Positions 6,904 to 13,615 are shown, counted from the stretch's first letter. The stretch is DNA of 13,615 nt from Alphaproteobacteria bacterium (GCA_019751935.1 JAIEMR010000113.1:1-13615), one strand, 5' to 3'. Translations and numbers: made by a program. The notes: generated by a model not told the origin, from the letters alone.

Positions 6904-7344
6904 ATGGTCCTTTTCTCTCCTATGTTTTCCGCCCTAGATCAAGCCAAAAAGGCTTATCTCCATGACGAAGTTCCTGTAGGAGCCGTTGTTATGAAAGGCG
7001 ATACGCTTTTAGTAAGCAGTTATAATCTTGTAAAAACAACCTCAGATCCAACGGCCCATGCCGAAATGTTAGCGCTTCGGGCGGCTAGTCAAATTTTGGG
7101 AACGTCCTATTTAGATGAATGCGACCTCTATGTAACTTTAGAACCATGCGCTATGTGTGCAGCGGCAATTGCGTTGGCCAGAATAAGGCGTCTTTATTTT
7201 GGTGCTTATGATCCAAAGGGGGGCGGGGTTGATCACGGAGCGCAGGTTTTTAAACACTCCCTTCATAAACCAACAGTTGTTGGGGGAGTCTGTGAAACTG
7301 AATGTTCAAACTTATTGATCGACTTTTTCAAATTGAGGCGATAA
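6904..7344 (+). CDS. tadA: tRNA-specific adenosine deaminase
   Basis: A 146-residue cytidine-deaminase-fold enzyme that converts A34 to inosine in tRNA-Arg(ACG), allowing one tRNA to read several arginine codons. The zinc site and catalytic glutamate are clear: HAE with H52 and E54, and PCAMC with C82 and C85. DEVPVGAVV (21-29), DPTAHAEMLALR and RIRRLYFGAYDPKGGG are TadA hallmarks that separate it from cytidine or guanine deaminases. The start is either ATG 6904 or ATG 6922 (MFSALDQAKKAY); neither has a ribosome binding site. Alignment to the family's first helix permits both. If RNase P/3' processing frees the tRNA, the message would begin only a few bases before the first ATG. hemB follows after 38 bp. 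Confidence 0.94.
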   Translation: MVLFSPMFSALDQAKKAYLHDEVPVGAVVMKGDTLLVSSYNLVKTTSDPTAHAEMLALRAASQILGTSYLDECDLYVTLEPCAMCAAAIALARIRRLYFGAYDPKGGGVDHGAQVFKHSLHKPTVVGGVCETECSNLLIDFFKLRR

Positions 7345-7382
7345 GTTTTCTTTAGTCCTTTTCAAATTCTTGAGTGAAACTT

Positions 7383-8390
7383 ATGAGCGCTATTTTCCCA
7401 ACTGTTCGTTTGCGTCGTTTAAGACACCATCCTGTGATAAGAGATTTAATTAGAGAAACAGAATTAAATCTGGATGATTTGATTCATGCAATATTTGTTA
7501 AAGGCGAGGAGGGAGAGAAAAATCCTATTTCCTCTATGCCCGGGCATTATCAAATTCCCCTTTCAAGGTTGGATGAGGAAATCAGAGAGATTGTAAGTTT
7601 GGGAATCAAAAGCCTTATGGTTTTTGGCGTTCCAAGCTTTAAAGATGGGGTTGGATCAGATTCATATAGTGACAATGGAATTATGCAAAAGGCAATTCGT
7701 CAGATTCGAAAAGTTGCCCCTGATTTATTGATAATCTCTGATATTTGCTTGTGCCAATACACAGACCATGGACACTGCGGGGTGATGGATGATCACAACA
7801 GTTGCATTGATTTGAATAATGACAAAACTTTAGAAATCCTAGTCAAACAATCGATCAGTCATGTAAAGGCCGGTGCGAATATGCTGGCGCCCAGTGGTAT
7901 GATTGATGGTCAGATACTAACCATTCGCCGCGGTCTTGATGAGGCAGGATTTAGCCATATCCCCCTTATGGGGCACACCGCAAAGTATTCTTCCTCCATG
8001 TATGGGCCCTTTCGCCAAGCTACAGAAGGGGCGCCTAAGTTTGGTGATCGCAGCACCTATCAAATGGATCCCGCTAATGGCAGGGAAGCTTTGCGTGAAG
8101 CTGGAATGGATGTTTTAGAGGGAGCTGATATTTTATTGATAAAACCAGCTCACACTTATTTGGATGTTATTTACCGCGTCAAACAAGCATATCCATCCAT
8201 ACCTTTATGCGCCTATCATCCCAGCGCTGAATTCAGCATGATCAAGGCTGCGGCCGCGAACGGCTGGATTAATGAAAGAAAGATCGTGCTTGAGGTTTTA
8301 ACCAGTATCAAACGCGCTGGCGCTGATTTTATGGTGACCTATTATACGAAAGAAGCCGCAGGATGGATGAGGGAAAAGACCAGTTCATAA
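7383..8390 (+). CDS. hemB: Porphobilinogen synthase (delta-aminolevulinic acid dehydratase)
   Basis: A 335-residue cytoplasmic TIM-barrel enzyme that joins two 5-aminolevulinate molecules to porphobilinogen, the second step of the heme route. The two active-site lysines are K201 in GHTAKYSS and K254 in LLIKPAHTYLD. The metal site is of the three-cysteine zinc type: DICLCQYTDHGHCG with C122, C124 and C132. DPANGREALRE is also typical. The usual active-site flap Y-x-VSGE is YHPSAEF here (278-284), with valine and glycine replaced. I chose the ATG at 7383, giving MSAIFPTVRLRRLR, because a GAGTGA-like site precedes it; a GTG at 7374 would add three residues without a site. It follows tadA on the same likely transcript. 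Many alphaproteobacterial HemB lack this cysteine site. Confidence 0.95.
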   Translation: MSAIFPTVRLRRLRHHPVIRDLIRETELNLDDLIHAIFVKGEEGEKNPISSMPGHYQIPLSRLDEEIREIVSLGIKSLMVFGVPSFKDGVGSDSYSDNGIMQKAIRQIRKVAPDLLIISDICLCQYTDHGHCGVMDDHNSCIDLNNDKTLEILVKQSISHVKAGANMLAPSGMIDGQILTIRRGLDEAGFSHIPLMGHTAKYSSSMYGPFRQATEGAPKFGDRSTYQMDPANGREALREAGMDVLEGADILLIKPAHTYLDVIYRVKQAYPSIPLCAYHPSAEFSMIKAAAANGWINERKIVLEVLTSIKRAGADFMVTYYTKEAAGWMREKTSS

Positions 8391-8434
8391 GCGCATAAAA
8401 CTACATATAACATTATAATAATTCGCCTAGATTT

Positions 8435-8461
8435 GAGGTGTTTTCTAAGATATAGTACCTC
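8435..8461 (+). promoter_or_regulatory. Dyad around a -10-like box before the LuxR-type gene
   Basis: GAGGT (8435-8439) and ACCTC (8457-8461) form an inverted repeat with a 17-base centre. The centre ends with TATAGT (8451-8456), a good -10 match without a strong -35. Such a site could be an operator for the adjacent LuxR-type regulator or another protein. The arms are only five bases, so chance is possible. The known lux box has the arms in the opposite order. Confidence 0.3.
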
Positions 8462-8489
8462 CCTAATAAGCCAATGAAGGCATTCTATT

Positions 8490-9383
8490 ATGGTCACTCC
8501 TCCTATCGTTAATTATAAAGAGAACGAACAATTATCGATATCGTGCGCCAAAGAGATTCGTGAAATCTGTAAGCCTCTCTTTGATTTTTTTGGTATTACT
8601 GGTTTTACCTTTCAACGGATGTACAAAGACGGCGCTCGGCTCTATTTTTCCTCTTCCGAAACATGGATTGAAAATTTTTATGACAAAAATTACTTCCTTG
8701 CTTCCAGCTTTAAAAAATTTGGGCAATTGCAAAGCTTTAATTTATGGAAATATTGGCCCAAGGAAGATAATGTCTTTTACCAACTAATGGCTGATGCAAA
8801 GGAAAATTTTAGCTACGCAAATGGCATAGTGATTATTAGAAGCTATTCAGAATATATGGATGCTTTTACTTTTAGAGGTAATGCTAAAAAAGATGATTCT
8901 GTTAATCATCAATACTTAAATGAATTTCAATGTATTGAAAAGTTCTTAGATTATTTTTATGTGGTCGCGGATCCTTTGATTAGTAAGGCCTACAAAAAGA
9001 AAATCATTATCCCTGAAGATATTGTTCAGCCTATTTATAGTAATAATGAAGACTTTAATGAATACAGAAAAAGACGTGAAGATTTCTTATCTTCAATCAA
9101 TCATGACCGCATTTTAATTGAAAATGCTGAGAAAAAATTCTTTCTAACTAAGCGCGAATCAGATTGTCTGAGATTAATGGTACGTGGGCAAATAGCAAAA
9201 GAAATTGCACACAATCTTTCTCTTTCTCCAAGGACAGTGGAATCCTATTTATTAAGTATAAAATTAAAATTAGCATGTGCTTCCCGCTCTCAAATTGTTG
9301 AAAAAGTTCTTGCCCAGCCTTGGAATCATGAGTTGATTCGAACTGCTTTCAAGAAAGAAAATCATGAAACAACCGTCCTTTAA
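8490..9383 (+). CDS. LuxR-type HTH transcriptional regulator
   Basis: A 297-residue protein. The C-terminal domain (about 217-275) is a LuxR/FixJ-type helix-turn-helix: FFLTKRESDCLRLMVRG, AKEIAHNLSLSPRTVESYL and ASRSQIVEKVL, with the hallmark LT-xRE start and the SPRTVE recognition helix. The N-terminal 200 residues resemble a single ligand-binding or PAS-like sensor (GITGFTFQRMYKDGARLYFS, then SSETWIENFYDKNYF). There is no phospho-acceptor receiver domain. It is not clearly an acyl-homoserine lactone receptor and no synthase gene is nearby. A GAAGG site lies 9 bases before the ATG. The gene overlaps the downstream MFS transporter by 20 bp, so it probably governs that transporter and may sense its cargo (inference). 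A dyad lies upstream at 8435-8461. Confidence 0.88.
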   Translation: MVTPPIVNYKENEQLSISCAKEIREICKPLFDFFGITGFTFQRMYKDGARLYFSSSETWIENFYDKNYFLASSFKKFGQLQSFNLWKYWPKEDNVFYQLMADAKENFSYANGIVIIRSYSEYMDAFTFRGNAKKDDSVNHQYLNEFQCIEKFLDYFYVVADPLISKAYKKKIIIPEDIVQPIYSNNEDFNEYRKRREDFLSSINHDRILIENAEKKFFLTKRESDCLRLMVRGQIAKEIAHNLSLSPRTVESYLLSIKLKLACASRSQIVEKVLAQPWNHELIRTAFKKENHETTVL

Positions 9384-10650
9384 AGAAAAGCAAATCATTT
9401 CAGCAGCTGCAATTGGTAATGCCTTGGAATATTATGACTTTGCGTTGTATGGGCTACTATCGCCAATTCTTTCTGTTTTGTTTTTCCCTCAGTATGATAC
9501 ATCATCTTCCATATTAATGACTTTGGGTGTTTATGCTATTGGTTTTGTTTCACGACCGCTTGGAAGTATTATATTTGGGTACTACGGCGACAAATATGGA
9601 AGGAAAAATGCTTTATCATTATCCATCCTTTTAATGGCGTTTTCGTGTCTGATCATCGGAGCGCTTCCGACTTATAACCAAATTGGATTCTATTCCACCA
9701 TTTTTTTGATTATGGCACGCTTTCTGCAGGGAGTTTGTATGGGCGGGGAATACAGTGGGGCAATTGTTTTTTCATTAGAGCATAGCGCAACACAAACCAC
9801 TCGTAATTTTTCAGGCGGATTGCTTGCGGCATCAACACTTCTTGGATGTCTTCTTGCTTCCTTGGTTACGGCTTTCTTTTCATATTTTGAGTCTACTGAA
9901 AGCCTGTGGAGAGTTTCATTTTTAATTGGTACTTTGATTGGTTTGTGGGGACTTTATCTACGTCAAAGGACTCCAGAAACACCAGCATTTTTAAAAGAAA
10001 AAAAAGATCGTGCACAAAGTCAATTTTCTCCTTTCCCTCTTTTATGGCGTAATTATAAACGGGGAATCTTATGTGCGATAATTTTGTTTAGTTTGGCAGG
10101 GATTAACTCAGGATTTTCTACAACTTTTTTAAGTATGTTCTGCACGAAAGAACTTTCTTTCAAACTATATGAGTCCTTGCTCATTGTTTCATTTGGTTTA
10201 GTTTTTTATATAGTGGGTGCTTTATTGGCATCCAATTTACTACGCTTATTTTCCATAAGATCTCTTTTGTTGTATGTAAGCTTTTGCCTAGGGGTTTTGT
10301 CTTTACTGATAATCAAGATACTAATACTAAATAACGTGATTGTTATTTTGGTAGGATTATTAGTTTTTTCTTTCCTGTCGGGCATTTTTTGGGGTGTGAT
10401 CAACCCTTTTATCTATAGCCTTTTCCCAACTACTGTTCGTTATTCTGGCGTTGCCATCAGTGATAGTATTGCACGAGCATTGTTCGCAGGGACTGCACCG
10501 ATGTTTATGTTTTTTTTAAAAGATTATTTTTATACTCCTTTTGCGGTTGGAGTATATCTACTTTTGGTATGTGTTATTGCTTTTTTATGTTGTTTTTTGA
10601 TTTCTCATTCAGATGAATTCAAAATGGATAAAAATCAAAGGGCAAAATAA
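9364..10650 (+). CDS. MFS transporter, ProP-like metabolite:H+ symporter class
   Basis: A 428-residue inner-membrane protein with about 12 helices. The start GNALEYYDFALYG (18-30) with its acidic residues in helix 1, the motif A loop GYYGDKYGRKNAL (72-84) and RFLQGVCMGGEYSGA (119-133) are signatures of the metabolite:H+ symporter family, whose members carry osmolytes such as proline and betaine, or organic acids such as citrate, ketoglutarate and shikimate. The cargo cannot be told. The first ATG at 9364 lies inside the LuxR-type gene (20-bp overlap), with only a weak GAAAG site, so translation is likely coupled. In an intracellular bacterium it may import a host metabolite. No convincing terminator follows; an AT-only inverted repeat spans the stop codon. 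Confidence 0.9.
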   Translation: MKQPSFKEKQIISAAAIGNALEYYDFALYGLLSPILSVLFFPQYDTSSSILMTLGVYAIGFVSRPLGSIIFGYYGDKYGRKNALSLSILLMAFSCLIIGALPTYNQIGFYSTIFLIMARFLQGVCMGGEYSGAIVFSLEHSATQTTRNFSGGLLAASTLLGCLLASLVTAFFSYFESTESLWRVSFLIGTLIGLWGLYLRQRTPETPAFLKEKKDRAQSQFSPFPLLWRNYKRGILCAIILFSLAGINSGFSTTFLSMFCTKELSFKLYESLLIVSFGLVFYIVGALLASNLLRLFSIRSLLLYVSFCLGVLSLLIIKILILNNVIVILVGLLVFSFLSGIFWGVINPFIYSLFPTTVRYSGVAISDSIARALFAGTAPMFMFFLKDYFYTPFAVGVYLLLVCVIAFLCCFLISHSDEFKMDKNQRAK

Positions 10651-10723
10651 TTTTTGATTAATGATGTTTATCCGGCTTTTAAAGTTTGATTAAGAGAAGG
10701 AATGTGCTTGAAGTGACTTTATC

Positions 10724-11440
10724 ATGACCACAAAATTCACAATTGTTTATGATAACAATGATTTTGATCATCAGCTCAAAACCGATTGGGGATTTGGGTG
10801 TGTGATTCAATACGATGAGCACTGTATTTTGTTTGATACAGGCGCTAAGGCTGACGTTTTACTTGAAAATTTAAAAGCAGCTTCTATTGATCCAAAATCC
10901 ATTAACAAGATTGTGGTTTCTCATAAACACTGGGATCACAAAGGTGGATTGCTTGAATTTACAGAAATAAATCCTGATGTTGAAGTCTATTTGCCAATCG
11001 ATTTTCCAAAAAATTCTTTAAAAATATTAGAAAAACGCTGCAAAAAAGTTGAGCGCGTTAAAAAATCAAGAGCAATTGATAGCCAAGAAAAGTTATTTTT
11101 AATCAGAACACGAAGCGTTTGGGTTAAAGAACAATCGCTTGCTGTTCGAACGTCTTCAGGAGTTGTGGTTGTCACAGGCTGTAGTCACAGCGGTATCCAT
11201 AGAATCGTAAAGAAGGCCAAAAAGATCACAGGGATGGATATGTATGGGGCTTTGGGTGGATTTCATTTATTTAGAAAAGCGCCTTCTAAAATTTGGAAAA
11301 CGGTCAATGCATTGAAAGCTGCGGGTATTCAAAAAGTTTCACCTTGTCACTGCACAGGCCAGGAAGGGTTTCGGATTTTTAAAGAAGCTTTTCCTGAAAA
11401 CTATACAACTAGTGGCGTCGGGGCAAAGTTTGAGTTTTGA
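10724..11440 (+). CDS. Metallo-beta-lactamase-fold hydrolase (COG1237 type)
   Basis: A 238-residue cytoplasmic protein of the MBL superfamily. Metal ligands are visible in order: SHKHWDHKGG with H67, H69, D71 and H72; TGCSHSGI with H155; GGFHL with H181; and PCHCTG with H209. The arrangement WGFGCVIQY near the N-terminus, followed by FDTGAKADVLLENL and the later TGCSHSGI and CHCTG motifs is that of COG1237, often annotated as 7,8-dihydropterin-6-yl-methyl-4-aminobenzene-phosphate synthase-like; that name comes from an archaeal pathway not expected here, so the reaction is unknown. The protein is shorter than many family members, with reduced insertions. It lies 73 bp after the MFS gene and ends 82 bp before slyB. 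The ribosome binding site is weak (GAAGTGA). Confidence 0.85.
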   Translation: MTTKFTIVYDNNDFDHQLKTDWGFGCVIQYDEHCILFDTGAKADVLLENLKAASIDPKSINKIVVSHKHWDHKGGLLEFTEINPDVEVYLPIDFPKNSLKILEKRCKKVERVKKSRAIDSQEKLFLIRTRSVWVKEQSLAVRTSSGVVVVTGCSHSGIHRIVKKAKKITGMDMYGALGGFHLFRKAPSKIWKTVNALKAAGIQKVSPCHCTGQEGFRIFKEAFPENYTTSGVGAKFEF

Positions 11441-11458
11441 ATTCCCCTTTACCCCATA

Positions 11459-11487
11459 TTGCATTTCCTAAAAGGTTCCTCTACTAT
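11459..11487 (+). promoter_or_regulatory. Promoter for the SlyB-like lipoprotein
   Basis: TTGCAT (11459-11464) and TACTAT (11482-11487) are separated by exactly 17 bp. The predicted start is near 11494, giving a leader of about 29 bases that carries an AGAGGA ribosome binding site five to six bases before the ATG at 11523. The -35 is a partial match. Confidence 0.45.
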
Positions 11488-11522
11488 TGTGTTAGTTTTT
11501 ATTTGATTTTTAGAGGAAAGCA

Positions 11523-11999
11523 ATGAAGAAAGTGTTATTAATTGCGGCAGTATCCGCCCTTTCATTGATGATGTCTGCTTGTGCGCCTAAATTGGGCGGC
11601 AACGACTATAGTGCCAAAGGGGTTGGTGAAATCAGCCAAACTTTCAAAGGAACCGTTATTGCGGCTCGTCCGATCATGATCAATTCATCTGACGGAAAAT
11701 TAGGGGCAGGGGCACTTATTGGAGGTGGTTCAGGTGCTTTGTTGGGATCAACAGTGGGCGGTGGTAAAGGTCGTCTTGTAACTGGCGTCTTAGGCGGTCT
11801 TGCAGCAGGTGCAGCCGGACATTTCCTAGAACAGAAGATGTCTGAACAAGAAGGTATTGAATACCAAGTTCAACTTGATCAAGGTAACGTTGTGACCATT
11901 GCTCAAGGTGCGGATCCAAAGCTTGCCGTTGGCCAACGTGTTCTTGTCGTTCAAAGCGGTAAAGATCGTAGCCGCGTCGTTCCAGACGGTAGCCATTAA
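11523..11999 (+). CDS. slyB: SlyB-like glycine-zipper outer-membrane lipoprotein
   Basis: A 158-residue lipoprotein. The signal peptide MKKVLLIAAVSALSLMMSAC ends with the lipobox at C20. The mature part has a SlyB/Pcp-like lead-in (SQTFKGTVIAARPI), then a glycine-zipper region (about 58-100) with repeated GxxxG spacing, e.g. GAGALIGGGSGALLG, and a C-terminal beta domain (EYQVQLDQGNVVTIAQG). SlyB proteins sit in the outer membrane and help keep it stable under stress. Coding sequence is richer in G and C than its neighbours, as often for highly expressed genes. It has its own promoter, a strong AGAGGA site and a strong terminator, so it forms a single-gene unit. A decayed copy lies at 12643-12742. 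Confidence 0.92.
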   Translation: MKKVLLIAAVSALSLMMSACAPKLGGNDYSAKGVGEISQTFKGTVIAARPIMINSSDGKLGAGALIGGGSGALLGSTVGGGKGRLVTGVLGGLAAGAAGHFLEQKMSEQEGIEYQVQLDQGNVVTIAQGADPKLAVGQRVLVVQSGKDRSRVVPDGSH

Positions 12000-12024
12000 A
12001 AGCTAAAACGTTTTAGTCTTATAT

Positions 12025-12059
12025 AAAAAGGGCTGTCCTTAATTGGATGGCCCTTTTTT
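12025..12059 (+). terminator. Rho-independent terminator of slyB
   Basis: A long hairpin: AAAAAGGGCTGTCC (12025-12038) pairs with GGATGGCCCTTTTT through 14 pairs, two of them G-T wobbles, around the loop TTAATT, followed by a T run. The A and T runs make it able to act on both strands. It is repeated nearly exactly at 12754-12790. Confidence 0.93.
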
Positions 12060-12199
12060 GGTTAATGAGACGCCCTAGCAATAGAATTTATTGCAGATCT
12101 TTCTCAAAAAACCAGGAAAATCTATTTTTATATTGATTTCACCCGTACAATTGATGTATTTTTTTCTTCTTTTAAAAACTATATTACACGGGCCAATAA

Positions 12200-12631
12200 A
12201 TGAAAAATTTTAATAAAATTAAGTATATGTCTCAATTCGTATTCATAATATTACTTTCATCTCATTCTTTACATGCTAGGGATGTCGAATATGAAACCAA
12301 GAGCCATGAAAGTCCAACGACGATTATTAAAGAAGATGCACAAAAGAAACCCCAAGAAGATTTACCTAAAATAACTTTCCAATCAATGAGAACGAGAAAA
12401 GAGTATACAATACTCATGAAGGAGGGTGCTTCATTAAGAGACTATATAAGAAGCTTAAAAAAACAAAGCCTGATTGGTAAGGATGAGGGACTTTATAACT
12501 ACGGAGATCAGGTATTTTTTGTACAAGGCAATAGCGTCCCTTTTTATGGAAACGAAATTTTGACTCGTGAAAAGGTGGATGAGTTAAACAAAAATAATCG
12601 AAAAGTTACATTTGTGTTTAAAGCTAGATAA
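12200..12631 (+). CDS. Secreted small protein of unknown function, possible beta-grasp fold
   Basis: A 143-residue protein that I do not recognise. A Sec signal peptide spans about 1-26 (hydrophobic QFVFIILLSS, likely cleavage after LHA). Residues 27-58 are polar and probably disordered. The rest (about 59-143) alternates strand and helix: KITFQSM, KEYTILMKEG, helix SLRDYIRSLKKQ, strand QVFFVQG, and last strand RKVTFVFKAR. This order, with GDQVFFVQGNSVPF, recalls ubiquitin-like beta-grasp proteins; it lacks a C-terminal Gly-Gly. This resemblance is only by eye. No clear ribosome binding site precedes the ATG at 12200. The gene lies between slyB and the remains of a second slyB, and its end almost touches that fragment. 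Confidence 0.65.
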   Translation: MKNFNKIKYMSQFVFIILLSSHSLHARDVEYETKSHESPTTIIKEDAQKKPQEDLPKITFQSMRTRKEYTILMKEGASLRDYIRSLKKQSLIGKDEGLYNYGDQVFFVQGNSVPFYGNEILTREKVDELNKNNRKVTFVFKAR

Positions 12632-12642
12632 TTTTTTCCTGA

Positions 12643-12742
12643 CGGGTATTCCTAGCTGTTTCATTGATAATATCCGCTTGTGTGACTAAATTGGGAAAAG
12701 ATGACATGCTAAATGGGTTGGTCATTAGTTAAATTTTCAAAC
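12643..12742 (+). pseudogene. Truncated remnant of a second slyB copy
   Basis: The stretch 12660-12695 matches slyB 11561-11596 at 31 of 36 bases, and similarity extends from about 12643 to 12742 with a 6-base in-frame deletion. In the slyB frame it reads VFLAVSLIISACVTKLGKD, keeping the end of the signal peptide and the lipobox cysteine, then reaches a TAA at 12730-12732. The start codon and first codons are missing, and everything after about residue 41 of slyB is gone. A copy of the slyB terminator follows within 12 bases. It cannot make a functional lipoprotein. Confidence 0.85.
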
Positions 12743-12753
12743 TCATCTAATTT

Positions 12754-12790
12754 AAAAAAGGGCTGTCCTTAATTGGATGGCTCTTTTTTT
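12754..12790 (+). terminator. Second copy of the slyB terminator
   Basis: The hairpin repeats the slyB terminator with the same AAAAAGGGCTGTCC arm and TTAATT loop. A single C-to-T change in the right arm (GCTC for GCCC) makes one more G-T pair, and the T run is one longer. It probably ends transcription of the gene at 12200-12631. Confidence 0.9.
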
Positions 12791-12808
12791 GTTTAGTGGT
12801 CTATTGGG

Positions 12809-12837
12809 TTGTGATAGATTGCATTAAAAAATTTAAT
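12809..12837 (+). promoter_or_regulatory. Candidate promoter for the hydrolase pseudogene
   Basis: TTGTGA (12809-12814) and TTTAAT (12832-12837, five of six consensus) are 17 bp apart, just after the second terminator and about 20 bases before the ATG at 12857. An AAAGG ribosome binding site lies 3-4 bases before the ATG. Confidence 0.4.
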
Positions 12838-12856
12838 AATTTTTATGAAAAGGTAA

Positions 12857-13615
12857 ATGTTTACTAAAATGTTAAAAATTTTCAAGTTTAAAAAGTCTTA
12901 TTTCATAAGAGGGTTTTTCTCATGGATTTTATTTACTACACATGTACTGGGTATTGAACATCGCAGCATTCCTCACATGGATGCTGCAGATAAAAAAGTC
13001 GAGTACTACATTCATAAACCTGACCAGTCTCCTTCAAAAGGGATTATTTTATTTATACATTCACATCAACTAGAAGAAAGAATTGGGGCACGGATCCTGA
13101 TTGATAGAGGATTCTGCAAGCTTATGTGAATCAAGGTTATACTTTTATAGCTGTGTCACAGCCTGGTTATGGTCATTCAGATGAGCCTCCAGACTTTTGT
13201 GGTCCTTTTACACAAAATGCAGTGATCACAGTTATAAAGCATTTAAAAGAAGTGGAAAATATAGACAGCTCAGAAATCATTCTCATTGGAAAGAGTAGGG
13301 GAGTTACTGTAGCTTCTATGGTTGCAACAAAAGTGCAAGATCTAAAAGGGGTTGTTTTAGTTGCTGGTATGTATGATTTAAAAATGGTAACGGATGCAAG
13401 GTCCGTTACTAATTTTACAAATGAAGCTGGAATAAACGAGAAGGCAATTAATGAGCGTTCGGCATTTTATCATGCAAAAAAAAATTAAAAGTCCTATTTT
13501 GTTAATTCATGGCTACCAAGATATTCATGCACCTGTTGAGGCTGCTTTTTCCTTTTATAAGGCTTTGATGACACATAATATTAATGCATCTTTATTCATG
13601 TGGCCATCGTTTGCC
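12857..13615 (+). pseudogene. Secreted alpha/beta hydrolase broken by two frameshifts, partial at the window edge
   Basis: Three consecutive frames together encode one alpha/beta hydrolase. The first (12857-13129) has a signal peptide (hydrophobic FFSWILFTTHVLG) and the first strands with GIILFIHSH. Near 13110 the frame shifts: DRG continues as ILQAYVNQGYTFIAVSQPGYG in the second frame, as if one base were lost. That frame carries DEPPDFCGPFTQNAV and the nucleophile elbow GKSRG (about 13288-13302). At a run of nine A (13476-13484) it shifts again; removing one A joins FYHAKK to IKSPILLIHGYQDIHAP, with the expected catalytic Asp in GYQD. The catalytic His would lie beyond the window. It is probably decayed. 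The second break alone could be bypassed by slippage on the A run, but the first has no such run. The substrate is unknown. Confidence 0.85.

Noticed and set aside
8490..9383. Quorum-sensing receptor
   Set aside because: The HTH is LuxR-type, but the N-terminal domain lacks a clear autoinducer-binding pattern and no synthase gene is present.
10633..10659. Inverted repeat AATCAAA/TTTGATT spanning the MFS stop codon
   Set aside because: AT-rich stem, 13-base loop and no T run; not a convincing terminator.
12143..12195. CCCGT ... ACGGG pair before the gene at 12200
   Set aside because: Five-base arms separated by over 40 bases; likely chance.

Overview
The window looks like the chromosome of an AT-rich, Gram-negative alphaproteobacterium, probably a host-associated one of the Holosporales/Rickettsiales kind. 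The alphaproteobacterial call rests on a stand-alone F0 gene cluster with split b and b' subunits (atpI-atpB-atpE-atpF'-atpF), a COX15-like heme A synthase, and Kdo transferase as evidence of LPS. Host association is an inference from AT-richness, several exported proteins of unclear role, gene decay at the right end and a LuxR-type regulator of a style I associate with intracellular bacteria. No phage genes, transposase, CRISPR array or rRNA were seen.

Left half (minus strand, read from right to left). A membrane-anchored protein with a nucleoside deoxyribosyltransferase-like domain (5916-6557) comes first. After a 233-bp gap with a candidate promoter follows a tightly packed run: waaA/kdtA (Kdo transferase), atpI, atpB, atpE, atpF', atpF, bolA and ctaA. 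Genes overlap or lie within about 22 bases of each other, so they probably form one transcript joining LPS core synthesis, the proton channel of ATP synthase, an Fe-S related BolA protein and heme A synthesis for cytochrome oxidase. The F1 genes are not here. Next comes a separately promoted, membrane-anchored Nudix-like protein (115-816), and possibly the first codons of another gene at the left edge.

Middle (plus strand). A promoter drives tRNA-Asp(GTC), followed 8 bases later by tadA (tRNA adenosine deaminase) and then hemB (porphobilinogen synthase of the cysteine-rich zinc type). hemB and ctaA are both heme-pathway genes but lie in different transcripts. A LuxR-type regulator overlaps by 20 bp an MFS transporter of the ProP-like MHS class, a likely regulator-transporter pair. 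A COG1237-type metallo-beta-lactamase-fold protein follows.

Right end (plus strand). A SlyB-like glycine-zipper lipoprotein with its own promoter and a strong terminator is followed by a secreted protein of unknown function that may have a beta-grasp, ubiquitin-like fold. Then comes a decayed fragment of a second slyB copy followed by a near-identical copy of the same terminator, so this segment is an old duplication that has been broken. Last is a secreted alpha/beta hydrolase interrupted by two frameshifts, the second in a run of nine A, continuing past the window end.

Most notable: two exported proteins with nucleotide-enzyme-like domains, the slyB/terminator duplication scar, the possible secreted ubiquitin-like protein, and the homopolymer frameshift in the hydrolase.
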